Positions 49,261-62,577 of a stretch of 64,000 bases of DNA are shown piece after piece; position 1 is the stretch's first letter; each line of letters starts with the position of its first letter. The notes under the pieces were generated by a model. The model did not search any database and was not told the DNA's origin. It saw nothing but the letters and a program-made list of their open reading frames with translations. Both the position numbers and the translations under genes were made by a program. Source of the DNA: Auanema rhodensis (Eukaryota; Nematoda; Chromadorea; Rhabditida; Rhabditidae); contig OZ059898.1 in assembly GCA_964057225.1 (NCBI GenBank), positions 7,316,001 to 7,380,000 of the forward strand. The letters run 5' to 3'.

Positions 49261-50162
49261 ATGTCTGACAGTGAGGATTACCAACTGCGAAATGATAGTC
49301 TTGCTGCTTTGCAAGAATTCTTGTAAGTGTTATCATAAATAGTATTTAAATCTGATTATCTGCTTGTAGGAATGAACAAAAAGAAAGGGAAGCTGCAAAC
49401 GAAGCTTCTCCTGAAATTTCCGAAGATTGGCAGGTTGACCAGTTTCTCTGCACTTTTTTCATTTCTTTTTAGTTATCACAATTCTGGTATGACGCTGAAA
49501 CAGCCCGAAAGCTCACTTCAGAAGCAATTGCTGCTTGTAATGGAAAAAAAAATGCCAAGATAGCATGTATTAGTTCACCAACACTTATGAAATATTTTAA
49601 GGAGGAAAAAGTAAAGCCACATAACTGTTCTTTTTTACTCTTACATTTAGGCAGTTATAAACGGAGAAGTTGAACTAAAAGTGTTTGAGTACGATAAGCG
49701 GTTTGAAATCAAGTACCCTGAAGAATTTGTTTTTTATGATTATAAAGAGCCTTTGATTGTTCCAACAGAATTGAAAGGTGCCGTTTCAAATGATGACTTA
49801 TACATAATTCATTTTTAGAATATTTTGATGTATTAGTTGTTGATCCTCCTTTCCTTTCTGTAGAATGTTTGGTGAAAACAGCTCAAACCGTTCGGTTACT
49901 CTCTCATTCTTCAACTAAAATAATTTTATGCACAGGTGCAATAATGGAAGAACAGGTAGGTTCTTAGATTTTCATTACGGTTTAGTTTCAAAATCGTCAG
50001 CTAATATGAATCATAGTGCACATAAGTACAATTATTAAATTTTATTGATTTCAGGCTTTAAAATTATTGAATGCCAAGAGAACTAACTTCGATCCGAGAC
50101 ATGAAAATAATTTAGCCAATGAGTTTGCCTGTTATACAAATTATAGCCCTATTAAATTGTGA
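49261..50162 (+). CDS. eef1akmt1: eEF1A lysine methyltransferase 1 (N6AMT2/EEF1AKMT1 family)
   Basis: Six exons, about 208 residues, close to the human 214. It begins [20 protein letters not shown]. Diagnostic features are [18 protein letters not shown], the class I SAM-dependent methyltransferase core ([13 protein letters not shown] ... [20 protein letters not shown]) and the catalytic DPPF motif in [16 protein letters not shown], followed by [13 protein letters not shown] and a C-terminus ending YTNYSPIKL. The family was first taken for an N6-adenine DNA methyltransferase because of the (N/D)PPF motif; its human member methylates Lys79 of eEF1A (family knowledge). The start is 4 nt after a CTTCAG acceptor. 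Confidence 0.92.
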
Positions 50163-50420
50163 TAGAATTCTAGATCTTTGTTATTCGTTTTTGTTATTGT
50201 TTTATGTTAGTCAATTTCATCATGTCTAAATTGTTCGTTTGTTTGAACCGTATAATTCGGTTTAAAATTACTTTAACGCTTTTTTGTGTTTTATTACCCT
50301 TTTTAATTTTAAATTTTAATAATTTTTCAGTGCTTTCTAAATCCATGTAAGCATCTGACGAGATTCAATTTCACTGTTTGAAAGTTTGGATTTTGTATAC
50401 CGTGTATACGTCTTTTTGTA

Positions 50421-53400
50421 ATGGCTCCTGCAGGGCAGGGTCAGGCTTGGTCTCACATTTTGTGTTGTCTCAAGTGCGATAAGGCATGGCAAAAGTTTTT
50501 TCAATGTCTTTATAATAAAATATTACAGAGATTTTCTTCTGAATATTTGCCCGTGAACCTTGCTTGTGGTCATGTAGTTTGCAATTCTTGTGTCACAGGT
50601 TTAACAACTGTGTGTCCATCTGATGAGGTATTTGGATTATTATTCAATCTCTATAGCATTACTATGATCATTTCCAGTTAACGAGTGCATATTCTTGGCA
50701 AGAGTATCCTGTAAACGTGCCTTTATTATCCATTTGTGTAAATGAGTACACAAATGAACTTGCTAATTGGAAACGGGCAGATAATGATTTACAGGCTAGT
50801 GATATTTTGAATAATCTGTAAATCATTTGTTATTTAGAAAGTATTGTCTAATATCGAAGAAGATCTTCTTAAGCTTGCCTCATATCTGAAAAGAGCCGAA
50901 TCGGAAAGAGGTGGTAGCGTGTTCAGCGAGGTTATATTAGCATATTTATGTATATGAACATATATTCTATAGGTTCTTTCTCGAACAATGCAAAGAAAAT
51001 TAGTTGCACTAATTTGCTATCAATTAGTTGAAGAAGATGGTAGATCTCGAGCTTTAAAAACATGCAGAGCTTTAGTTGATCGTATTATTGCTGAAGTAAT
51101 GACCTTATATATATACATTAAGAGATTTTTTGTTTTTATAGGTTATAACTATTAACTCTTCATCCAACCCAAGTACTCAGTTATGGTCTGAAGTAAGAGC
51201 TCGTGGATGTCAGTTCTTGGGTCCTGGTACTAAGAAATGTTTTTGATATGTATACATAATCTTATACTACAGCTATGCAAGAAGATGTCCTCAAGTTAAT
51301 TCTTTTAGCCCTCGGTAATGGTGCTCAAATAGCTAGAAAGACATTAGTTATTTATGTTGTTCAAAAGCTTACTGAAGATTATCCTCAGGTTGTGTAACTA
51401 TTCATTTACAGTATCTAATAATTAAGTTCAAGGTTTCTAAGACTTGTGTTGGGCATGTTGTACAACTTCTTTATCGTGCTTCTTGTTTCCATGTTATCAA
51501 AAGAGATGGTGAATCGTCATTAATGCAGCTGAAAGAAGAGTTCAGAACATACGAAACTTTGAGAAAAGAACACGATGCTCAAATCGTTCATGTATTTGTT
51601 TTATCATTAATATTTTGTTAATTTTTAAAGATCAGATGGCTATGGAAGCTGGATTGAAAATCACTCCTGATCAATGGTCTTCTTTATTATATGGTGATTG
51701 GCAACATCGCCCTCATATGCAGTCAATTATTGGTATTATTTATTGAATTTTATCCATTTCCCTATTATGATCATTTTAGATAAGTTACAATCTCCACAAA
51801 GTTATCAGTTGAGTCTAGATGGATTAGAACACTTCGCTTCAAATGGTGATCCAATTCTACCAAAAATGTTAAAACTACTTACTATTTTTGGTGATATTCA
51901 TCCCTTTCATCATGGTAAGCCTCGTGACATTTTTCGGGATAGCTTTATTATTTATAGAAGCCGTTACTTGGGAAAAATTTGCTGAAATTATCTCTGCCCT
52001 TGCGCAGGTTGTAGAATTGCATGTTTCATACATTAAAAACAAGAATGAGATTAAACAAAGAGAGAAGGCCTGGAGAGCTCAGAAGAAGGATGAGAAATCA
52101 ACTGCTTATGTGGCTACAAGATATAAGACTCGGATGTGCCGGTAATCAATTGTTCATTTATTTAAGCTACGTTTTTTTTAGCGATGCGGTTCGGGGACAA
52201 TTATGTCCAAGAGGAAGCCGATGCACTTTTGCTCATTTTTTTGATGAAATACATGTTCCTATGAGTTCAGGAGACAATGTTCATATGCCACCAAGTCACA
52301 TTGTTACTACCATCCCTGCACACATGAATCAACAATGTGAACAAGTATTCTAGATGTTTTGGCTTTGTATTTGAATTTTTAATTTTTAGCCAAATTATCA
52401 GATGGCTCAAACACAACAGGGTGTTCCTAATGTTGGTGTGCAGCGATTGCAAATTATTCACGCTCCACCACCTAATCCCTACGGACCAATCACACAGCAT
52501 GGTTAGTTATCGTTTATCAGAATTTGAAAAACAGCAGGTATAATTTTTAAAGTTTTACCTCAAGCTGCTCCTGAAGTTGTGCCAATGGTTCCTATGGTGC
52601 CCGTTGTTCAATCACCTGGTGGACCTCATGCTGTTCCCATTCAACCACCAGCTATGCTTTTAGTAAGATTACATATTAATGAGTATAATAACTATAGCTT
52701 CAGATGAGCCACCCCCCTCCTCCTAATGTTATGGTAACTCCTAAGATCTGGCAAAGCTCCCAGCAAGCAGTCTTTTTACACCCAACTTCTCCCCAACAAC
52801 CTACATTTTGGTTGTCCACACAGTATGTTATGCTTTACGTATTGTTATTTTGCTTTCAAACTTTAGGACACCTGGTTTCTCCATAGATAATGGTCGAGAA
52901 GCGGTTAAAATTGATTGTCGTTCTGAGCCAGATCCTGATCAATTAGTCATGAAAAGAAAGGAAATTTTAAGGTTTGTAATGCCCTAATATACTAATGTTT
53001 AATAAACTGTTCAGCCGCTTGGCTCCTTTCACTTTGACTGATGATGAAGAAGGAGATGATAGTGTTGGTCACGTATCATATACTGTGGCGTCGTCTGTTT
53101 TGGATGAAAGGTATTCATTCGGCTCGCTCGGTATTCACTTTTCTTTTCAGAATGGAGCTTCATCCTCATCCTCATTCTCATTCTCATTCTCATTCTCATC
53201 CTTTGGTTGTAATTGGACGTCCTCCCTTGGAACTACCCCCTATACCAGCTGTAATGTCACCTAATCCGAATGAGGAAAATATGTAAGTTTTTTGATAATT
53301 TATACTTTCTAACGATATTGATTTGTTTTTTTAATTTTAGTATGATGAGAACTTCTGATATGGTTGCCGTTCCTGCAAGACCTAGAGCTCCTAGTGTGCC

Positions 53401-54114
53401 TTTTATTCAGGCTAGTGAAATTTGAAATATTTTTTCTCATTATTTTTTTTCAGTCTGTTCAGATGCCTTGCGAAACTCTAGTAGCTCCTGATGGAACCAG
53501 CCTAGCCACAGTACAGTCCGATTGCACTGCAATGCAGATTTGTGAGACAATTTGTCAACCTCTTCCAACAGCAGGTATTCAACCAACGCAAGGTTAGATT
53601 AAATCCAGACATCGTTTGGATCCGTAGACAGAAAAACAGCAAAAAAATTATATTTCTGTTTCTACTTATTTGAGAAAATTAGTATTATTTCAGTTTCAAC
53701 AGTTGCTTTTATACCAGCATTAGATCCATGTGGATTAAGTGATCGCATGGCTGTTATGCCTCCTCCACCACCCCCTATTTTGGATCCTCAAGGAGTGGTT
53801 TCTAGCAGTTTGGATAAAATTGTTGATGTTAAAGAAAGGCTTAATGAAGCTGAAGGTTCGCTTGTTCGATTGATTAAGTTAAGTTCACTTTTTTCTTCAG
53901 GTGCTACTATGTCTTCTGCTGTCAGCCAGCAGCTTCGGGTTGAATTGCAAATTGCTGAACGTGAAATGGATTTATTAGATCCTAGGACTCAAGCAAGCTG
54001 TTTGTTGCGTGAGCTTCAACAGGTATGGGATATCGTTTTTCTTATATTTCCAATTTTTCTGTGAAGGTTGATCGAGAACTGGAACGAATTGAAGCTGCTC
54101 GCCCCGCAGAATAG
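50421..54114 (+). CDS. rle-1: Roquin/RLE-1 RING-CCCH ubiquitin ligase
   Basis: About 18 exons, on the order of 900-1000 residues. The N-terminal RING finger spans CLKC ... [15 protein letters not shown] ... CPSDE, with the Roquin-type final CPxD. A ROQ RNA-stem-loop-binding domain follows ([111 protein letters not shown]). A CCCH finger reads [20 protein letters not shown] then RCTFAHF. The C-terminal half is Pro/Met/Gln-rich and ends in a coiled coil ([17 protein letters not shown] ... [15 protein letters not shown]). Roquin binds constitutive decay elements in mRNAs. C. elegans RLE-1 is reported to ubiquitinate DAF-16 and shorten life span (family knowledge). A hexanucleotide repeat encodes a His-Ser run near 53160-53205. 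No clear trans-splice acceptor precedes the start. Confidence 0.95.
53160..53206 (+). repeat. In-frame CATTCT/CATCCT hexamer repeat in rle-1
   Basis: Tandem hexamers encode alternating His-Pro then His-Ser ([15 protein letters not shown]) in the disordered region. Such tracts vary in copy number between alleles. Confidence 0.85.
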
Positions 54115-54660
54115 CTCAATTTTCATATCAGAACGTCTGTTGTTGTTCTTCTTAATGTGACTGTTGTTCCTTTTTAACACATTCAAAGGGTATAATTGGT
54201 TGTTTCCGATAATCAAGCTTTGTATCAAAGCTTAATATTACACTATGTAAATATTATTAGGAATTGAGTGGAATTTTTCATCCACATGGCAAATTTCTTA
54301 CTCGTTTTTCGGGGCCAAATTCTCTTGTTATTACATACATGTAGGGAGTCACTTGTAAACGTAAATTGAAGTGAGAAGTCCTTGGTTTTAGATTCTTTTG
54401 TCCAACTAATGTATGCCATACTTTGAGTAATTTTACACTTTACGTTATTAAAGTCGAATATAGGCTTTATCATCATAGCTTTTATTTAGATTAACCGGTT
54501 GGGCAGAGGTAACTTGATTGTAGTTCATGTTTGTTTTTTGCTTGAATATATGTTTAATCTTTGTTGTTGTTATTTACCAATAATCGTGATACAGTATCTA
54601 CTGCTTCTATTTCGTGTTTTCATTTGATCAATCGAAGTTTCAAATTAATATTTCAAGATT
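54115..54660. other. Intergenic region rle-1 to strd-1
   Basis: Probable rle-1 3' UTR, then strd-1 upstream sequence. A minus-strand open frame (54243-54476) has no supporting features. Confidence 0.6.
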
Positions 54661-56147
54661 ATGAATAATCCAACATGTGATCTCTTCCCTTGTGGATATA
54701 CTCTTCAAAGATGGATAGGTTATTCGATTTAATCTGCACTGACTGAAACAGAGATTTCAGGCCACTGCTTTAACGGATTGGGGGATGTTTTTCTGGCTAA
54801 ATGTAATGATTCTTCGCGAACAACTATTAAAAGAATTATTGTTGATTGCTTAATTGAGCCTGCCCATGTCATGGTACGTTGAAACAAAAGTTTGGAACAC
54901 TTCTCATGTTTTGAAGAACATTTCGAAGTATGAAAAGTTTATCCGCTCAAAAGCAATGTAGTGTTAATCATTAGTTGATTTCTCTTTCAATGACAGGATG
55001 AAGTCAAAATGCTAAAATCTCTTCGACATCAACATATATTGGAGTTTCATGCCTCATTTGTATATAAAAATGATTTACTTATTGCCACACCAACTTGCAG
55101 CTATGGTTTGCCAACGTTTCATGAACTGATCACCTATATACATTTTAGGATCCGCGCTAGACATTATACTCAGTGTTTACCAACATGGTCTTCCCGAGAA
55201 AGCAATTGCTGTTTTATTAGCTCAATTGCTTAAGGCTGTAAATTATCTACATCAGCAAGATATTGTACATAGGTTTTGAGTTATTTTCCCTTTTAAATGT
55301 ATTATAATTTTTTTTAGATCGATTAGAGCTTCACACCTATTAATCGAAAATAATGGTAATCTTAGACTAACTGGATTCAGGTGTTCGGCTTATTTGCCAA
55401 AGGTATATTACATCTTCAGCATCCATATGATTTTATATTTCAGAATACTCGAAGAAAACTAACAGAATTTGATAAGAGTTTAGAAGGATCATTGTTGTGG
55501 CTTGCACCTGAAGTTCTTGCTCAAGTAGAATCCTTTTTCTTTTTTAGCTAATCATTTTTTAAAGGATTTAAATGGGTACGGAGTGAAATCTGATGTATAC
55601 AGCATAGGAATTACTTTATGTGAATTGGCAAATGGATTTCCACCCTTTTCTGACATGGAACCTCTTCAAATGTTGTACGAGAAGGTATTTCAGATAAATG
55701 CTTGATATCATCTGATTAAGTTTTAACGTTTGTTAATTATAGGGTAGAGGTACGGTACCCAAGTTATTAGATGCTAAAACATTACCTGACAGCGGTTAGT
55801 ATTCATAAATTCACTGAAGCGGAATTATTTCTTGATATTAAGATCATTCTGCTCATGGTAGTCGCGAATTTTCTGAAGCATTTCATGACATCACCGAACA
55901 AAGTCTGAAAGCTAATCAGTATACACGACCCGATGCCTCTTTTCTTCTTCAACACCCTTTTGTTCGAAAATCAAAGAAGACTGTTTTAGAGTATTTACCA
56001 TTGGTGAAGACATTAGAAGAAGTTGAAAAATGTAATCAAAGATCAACATATAATGAATGCATTATCTCTTTTTTTTCAGTTTCTGAGAAAACACCCGTTG
56101 ATGAGGCTGCGATAATTAGTCCTGAATGGTCCTACGAAACTTCATGA
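54661..56147 (+). CDS. strd-1: STRAD pseudokinase
   Basis: About 10 exons, about 390 residues of kinase fold without catalytic residues. The glycine loop is degenerate ([13 protein letters not shown]). The beta-3 Lys region reads TTIKRIIVD. Then come [20 protein letters not shown] and [20 protein letters not shown], where the HRD catalytic loop is H-R-S, and [11 protein letters not shown], where DFG is G-F-R. Next are [46 protein letters not shown] and [23 protein letters not shown] is a STRAD signature. STRAD binds LKB1 (PAR-4) and MO25 and activates LKB1 allosterically; mammalian STRAD ends in a Trp-Glu-Phe motif that docks on MO25. Here the end is PEWSYETS, so a Trp-x-aromatic is present but not at the extreme end. 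The start is 3 nt after a TTTCAAG possible acceptor. Confidence 0.93.
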
Positions 56148-56436
56148 ATTGCTAGTATACCTGCCAGAAGTTCAAAGTTTGATGTTTACTAAATCTTTGT
56201 TAACAATTATCAGACAAAGTTATTGAAGAACTTATTTCATCTCATTTAGCGTATAATGAGGAAAACTCTTGGAAAGATTTTGTGGATAAATTGTTAACGA
56301 AAACGAAAATAAATGCCATCACGTTAATTGATTTATAACAAGAAAGAAAAGGTTATAATTTTGTGGGAAAGTATGATCAACTGGCTAGAACTGAATATTC
56401 ATATTTATGGGAAAATATTAAATTTATTTCAAAATT
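56148..56436. other. Convergent 3' ends of strd-1 and the Ig gene
   Basis: Short AT-rich spacer (289 bp) between two stop codons on opposite strands. Nothing else seen. Confidence 0.65.
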
Positions 56437-58700
56437 TCAACCATCATCAGCATAGATTACAGTAGATTCCGCTTGAGCTTCACCAAATTCATTTGTAGCC
56501 GTACACTTATATGTTTCTGTGATCGTCTCAGCATCACCTTTTACCAGTAACACCTCCTGTCGCTTCTGAGATGTCAAACATAAATATTTATTATGAAATA
56601 TAACTAATTAATACCCCATAACGACGAAGACTTTTGAAATCTACTTCTTCTCCGTCTTCACCTATTCTGGTCCATCGTATGGATGGTTTAGGGAATCCAC
56701 CGGCACGGCATATAAGCTCAACCAAGTTGCCTGAAACAGTTGTTTTTCTTCTTATAAATAGTTTACAATACCAGCAAGTTCGATACGACTAACAGTGCTG
56801 AACTTTATGTAAGGAGCTTCGTTAACAACACTCTCGTTTGGACAAGACTTTCCTAAAAATAATTCAGTTCAATGGATATAATCAGTTTGAATTGAGTTAT
56901 AATATAAAATTTCATTTGAATAAAAATTAAAATAAGTAATCTAAAAGACGTAGTTTGTTTTAGATCGGTTTAATCTCCATGTTCTTTAACAACGCAGAAC
57001 AAAACAAAACACATGATATTAAAATAGAAAAGAAACTTTCATAATCTGATGTATTGCTGTTTTCACTTTGTAAAGAGTAAAATATTCCAAACTTCTATTC
57101 AAAAATATTCTTGCTACTATGCGAAAGTGGAACTATTCGTGATTTATTTCTCTTCGTAATAAATATATTTTCGAAATTGAAAGGTTTTATATGTTTCTGC
57201 ATGAGCAACAAATCATCTCTTAGATAGAAAGAAATAACTTTTTAGAAATTCAAGATAATCTGTTGCTTCTCAATTGAATAAATCGAGAAAATAATGAGGA
57301 TGATTATATTCATACCTGCTCCAAATGTTACAATGGATGTACTGGAAATGTGTTGACCACAGGGAGTTCGAGCTTCGCAACGATACTGTCCTGCGGTGTT
57401 CACGTTCACACAAGGAATTTTCAGAGCTGAAAGAACTGTTTTATTTCTTAGCAGCTCAATGTATTGAACGAACATGATTGAATTACACTAGTTCCCATCA
57501 CACGACGATTCACTAATAATTCTCCAGATGATGCACGCTGCTCAGATACAAGATTATCACCGTGATACCACAAAATATCAGCCTATACTTTAGTAATTTT
57601 CTTTGTTTTAAATCGAATTTGTACTTGTGGAGTTGCCAGTACACTGCATGTTAAGGTTAACTCTTCTCCCTCTTCTGCAGCGAAATTTTGCGGCTTATTC
57701 TCAAATGATAGAGCTGGAGGTTCCAATAATCCGCTGCACATGAGATAAGGAGCTGGCTGTGGCAAAAGACTTCGTAGAAAATGCATGTAAGGCCGAGGCA
57801 GGATTGCCCGAGGACTCTGAAAGTGAACAGCTCTTTAAATAAGTATGTACTAAATTGTGGGAAGAAGCTGTTCAAAAACCAGAGAAAAAATGAGAAATTA
57901 TGAGCGTTTGTACCCTCGATAATGAACATAAGGCACATATGATAATTCATTGTGCTCACGTAAAACAACGTCATTCGGAAAAAGGATCGCTTCTAATATC
58001 CGTCATTTCTTTCCCTTTCCGTAATTTTAAAATGATGATTGAACGCAATCAGAAAAGAGCAATATGGATTTGTATAATATGCTCGTTAGAATACATTTCA
58101 GAATTTATATGTTAACCTTAAAATAGAATGTATTTTTTTCTTGAAGAAAGTTAAGAAGACAAAGAAATGAAGTCAAAGAAACAAAGTTTATGTTTGGGAC
58201 ATCACCGTGGTGTTGTATGAAAGTCATTTTTCTAATTTTTTGAGTGAAAACATGAATGAAGTTGGTCGGTTTTCAAAATTTATCGTAATCTTTCTTTCAC
58301 AGTATATTCAGTTCAATTATATTCATTTCGCACAAGACAATCGCGAAATATCTTCACATTAGCTATATGAAGTGGAAACCTATTCTTTAAAGTCAACGGA
58401 ATCGACTAGACTATATGTACGAGTACGATTTCAATAATACCGCCAATAAATTATTTTTGCTTACTGAACAACTTTATGAAATTTGTAAACACACTCACAC
58501 ACTCATACAAACACACATATGCCCACATACATGTAGATATATGTACACACATGTAGCCATTTATAGAGGAAATATAGTTTCTTTATGATGAAAATCATAT
58601 TGTTCCCATAAAACAATTAAAAACATACTCGATTCCCAGCTGCTGCCAAGTTGAGGATGCAGAAAAACGTAAAACCAATTATGGTACTGATGTTAGTCAT
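56437..58700 (-). CDS. Secreted two-immunoglobulin-domain protein (ZIG-like)
   Basis: Seven or eight exons on the minus strand, about 260 residues. Exon 1 (58629-58700) encodes a signal peptide (MTNISTIIGFTFFCILNLAA) and starts 2 nt after a TTTTTAG acceptor; intron 1 is 812 nt (57817-58628), the others about 45-420 nt. The first Ig domain spans EEGEELTLTCSVLATPQ, ADILWYHGDNLV and VNVNTAGQYRCEARTPCGQ. The second spans GNLVELICRAGGFPKPSIRW, TRIGEDGEEVDF and TETYKCTATNEFGEAQAEST, ending YADDG-stop. Both have the Cys...Trp...YxC pattern. No membrane anchor. The architecture matches nematode ZIG-2/3/4-type proteins, which are secreted by neurons and keep axons in place (family knowledge); the exact paralogue is not clear. 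Convergent with strd-1. Confidence 0.9.
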
Positions 58701-61700
58701 TTCTAAAAATTATTAATTGTTTACACTATTATATTATATATAAGAATATATTAAATCTTTTAACAAACAATCAACGAATTAAAAAATAAATATAAATAAA
58801 TTTCCAGGAGTAAAAGGAGATCATATTAGAGTTTCGGAAAACTTAACTTTTTTGAACCCGTTATTAAATTTTCAAGCACCAAGCCTAAAATCGCTGATTT
58901 TTCAAATTCTAATAGTTTAAATAAACAAAAACTTAGAAAAAAATTGAATCAAAGGTTCAAATATGTGTATATGTATGCTAATGGAATATAATAATAATTT
59001 ACGAAACAATATCACGATACATTTAACGTTTTGTATGCAAACTTGAAAAAAGTTCGGAGAAAAAAATAATAAACGGAAATGCGGAAATTACATAACATGC
59101 ATAATGAATTATTTTTTTTAATATTCATTCGATTTCAGAGTTATATCCGATTTAGCAGAAACAAAGTATTATATCAAATGAAACTATGAAAAAAATAAGA
59201 ACAAAGAGTATTTGAACTAAAAATAAACGACTAACTCTTGAGCATATGAACAATCACTGTAGATGAAAATAGTTGAATTGCATAAGATCAGAAGATCTTA
59301 AGTGATAAAAAAAGATGAAAAGTGAAAGAGAAAAAAGATTTTTCATATTACATAGGCCATGCGTTGGCGACTGCTGACGACAGAATAGTTTTACTAATAC
59401 CATATTGTGATAATCCTTGTGGAACGTGAGAAAAAGATCAAGATTAGCTATAAATTGTCAAGAAATTATGGAACTCTGATGTCATCTTTAAATAGTGTTT
59501 CTTCACTGAGCTTATGCTATATAAAAGTTAAACATATTCAGCAATTTTCGTGGAAATCGAAAACCTAAGTTATAGTTCAAAATGCAGCTTACTCATTTCT
59601 ACTGCAACTAGATGAGATCAAAGGATTAAAACTAGGAAAAGAAAATTCTAAGTAAAAGTGATGATTCATCAAGAAACAAAGAATAAGGAAGTTCGAGGAA
59701 GTAAATTGACTAATTTTTATTCTGTTAATCAACGTTGATGCTTTTCTTGAGTTTCTCACTGTAAGTCTTTTGCTCTCATAATTTATCTTACTCTCTTTTT
59801 TCTTTTAGAAATTTATATGAAAAAATGCTGGTGGGTGACAAAATGAAAAGAAAGAGTTATAAGCTTTATATGGAATTATAGCCACGCCTCTTTTTTTTTC
59901 TGTCTATTTTCACAAGACGTATGTTTCTTGCAGTATGTTGTTTAAAAATCAAATGAAAAAAAAGGTTACTATACAAAAAAAAGAAAATTAAAATTGTTTT
60001 TTTAATCAAAACAGCTTTGAAATGTTAGTATCAATAACATAAAACAAGAGAGCCAAACTTTATTAAATTGAGTTTCGATTCAAGACAGTAATAAATATTC
60101 TATTTTATAAAAAGAAATATTAAAAACAAATGCGTAACATTCAAATTTTCAAAGAGGGATCAGTAATATGTAAAATTATGTATACATCTCTGTATTTAAT
60201 TATGATCAAGTAATCTAGATAAGTAGAGATAATGAGGCATATGCTCGAGAAGATAATGTTCTCATTGAAATATCGAAATAGATTGAATCGTAAGTTAGCT
60301 AGATAAATGTTGAATGGAGAAGCTGATTTCACTAATAGACTCGAACAAGAACCTATTCTTCAAATATATATTAGACGTGAAGATAGCAAAGTACCATAAT
60401 GTATCTGAGTTGTTAGGAAACAGCTATTTCAAATACTACTACGATTATTCAACTCAATCATATTTTACGTACGCACTTCAGGATGAAGTGAACAGAAAAT
60501 AAGAAATAATATGTTTAGACAGCTAAATTTCTGAACTAGCATGAGATGACACACGAGATCTACATATATTTATATATATACTTGAATATGCTGAAGTTAT
60601 TAAAGAATGCCAAATAAAAATGTTGTTGAAAAGTTCAGTCTTAGATCAATTTAGTTGAATTTTCCGATAGGACTGAAGTATAATTTGAAGCAATATAAAT
60701 ATCAGAGCATAGATACCGATGTTTGAGATCGAATATTCAGGTGTGAGAGAAAACAGAAACAAATTCAATATTTTTTGAAAATCACAGAAGTTGATATTAT
60801 GTACTATGTATGTATATACGTGCATAATATATTTGAAATTAATTCAATTTGCTGAAAAAAATGAGATTTGGATAAAAACAGATAAATGCTCTTTAATTCT
60901 CTTCACTAACTTATTTAATACTCGTAATTTAAAACTTCAATGAAAAAGTGAAAAAATTGATTAAATGGTGTGAAAGAAGATGATGGATGAACCTTCTTGA
61001 ACAGCTGAGTATTTGAGATAACTGCGAGATGGAAGAAAAATATTTATTACTTTCAGGATTTATATGAGTTTTGAATAAGAATGATCAATCTAATATGTAG
61101 ACGTCACAATTATTCAGATGATTGTGGTAGTAGCAATAGTTTGTTGTTTTTTTTTTTGAAAAAAAAAGAAAGCTTTAGAAAAAATTGAAAAATACGTTTG
61201 ATAGTTTGCACAGGGCAAAGCTAGTAAATGAGAAAATGAAAACCGTCTGACTCAAGGTAGGGAAACGGATAAAGCATCCGCTTTCGTTGTAGTAATAACC
61301 GAAAAGCAGAACATGCTCGGGATATCTCACTAGGATTTCCTTACATTTTCCTCAGGCAATTTTAGCGCACATAGTCTTCTGAAAAAATTAAATATTTTCA
61401 AATGTTTAGTGATGTAAACGGAAATAATACCAGAGTTTTCTGTTCTTATGAAAAGATTACAATATTTTTTATACCAGGTTTAGATGAAAAGTTTCGAAAA
61501 TCTGTTGGTGCTGGAATTTTAATATTATATATAAAATTCAACCTGAATTTCGCTCCAAAACTTTTAATTTCAATTTGTGATTTGCAGAACAAACAAAGGA
61601 TTGGTTTGCAATCATTAAAGATTTTCTCATCATTCACAACTTTTTTAGTTTATAAAGATTAAAGTTTAGCATTAGCTTTGTAGCCAACACTACAATAAAC

Positions 61701-62577
61701 TGCTTCGAAAGGAAACATAAACAGCCAATATGAATTTTTTTTTTCAATATTTCAATCAGGTATGGTTGATTTTTTTTTTACAAAAAGGCTATATTTCAAT
61801 CTACCTTCGTAAACTTGGCTATTGAAACGAGAAAAGTGCACAGGATATGACACAAGTGTCTACGATTAGAAAGGTCAGCTGCATGTGGCTAAATCTTTCC
61901 AGATATTCACATCAGCTGTTCTTTGATTTACATTGACATATTAAAGACGTAGTAAAGGTTGAAAGAGCCATATATTAGTATAACATACAATTACTATTCG
62001 ATATAGTAATGTTACAGCCACTATTTGAACAAATCTCTAAAAAAGCATCGTTCATTTAAATTTAAATCAGATCACATGAAAAATATAAAACAAAGGAATG
62101 CATTAGTTTTTCATTTAACTCCATTCATATATACATATTGGAAGTTTGAACATCCAATTTTACTCAAATATTATGCGTAAATATAGCTTTTTCAGAAATG
62201 TATATATTTTTCAAATTAAGATATTCTCCTTCTGGTGTTTGGTTTCTGTTACTTATCAATTGAAACAATATATATGTAAATGGTGTTATTCTCCTAATTC
62301 TCAACATTTAGTTCAGTGATACCCCCAAGAGCTAACATAATCAACAAATTTTTATACAAATTAGTCTTGGCGCGCAAACCTCTTTTAAGCGTTTTCGCAA
62401 TGGAGCGAGTATTTATCATTTACAGTCACTGTGAATTACATTGGGGTCAATATTCCAAATTCAAGGAGTATTTTTCTGAGCTTTGAAGCGGAAGTTCGAG
62501 TTCTTACGTCATTCTTATAAAGAACATACGCTTACGTTTAAGGATTTTTGTCCTTTACCTTTAAAGTAGAGACTGCT
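58701..62577. other. Intergenic region between the Ig gene and pir-1
   Basis: About 3.9 kb, AT-rich, without supported genes. Short open frames at 60141-60332 (-), 60314-60502 (+) and 61402-61662 (+, with an antisense partner) lack domains. Near pir-1 the sequence is more complex: an E2F-like TTGGCGCGCAAA (62367-62378) and a 28-codon open frame at 62400-62486 that may be an upstream ORF or outron sequence. Confidence 0.55.

Noticed and set aside
61260-61320. Hairpin-like GCTTTCG ... CGAAAAGC near 61.28 kb
   Set aside because: Stem is short and bulged, with no extended pairing or conserved element recognisable; not above background.
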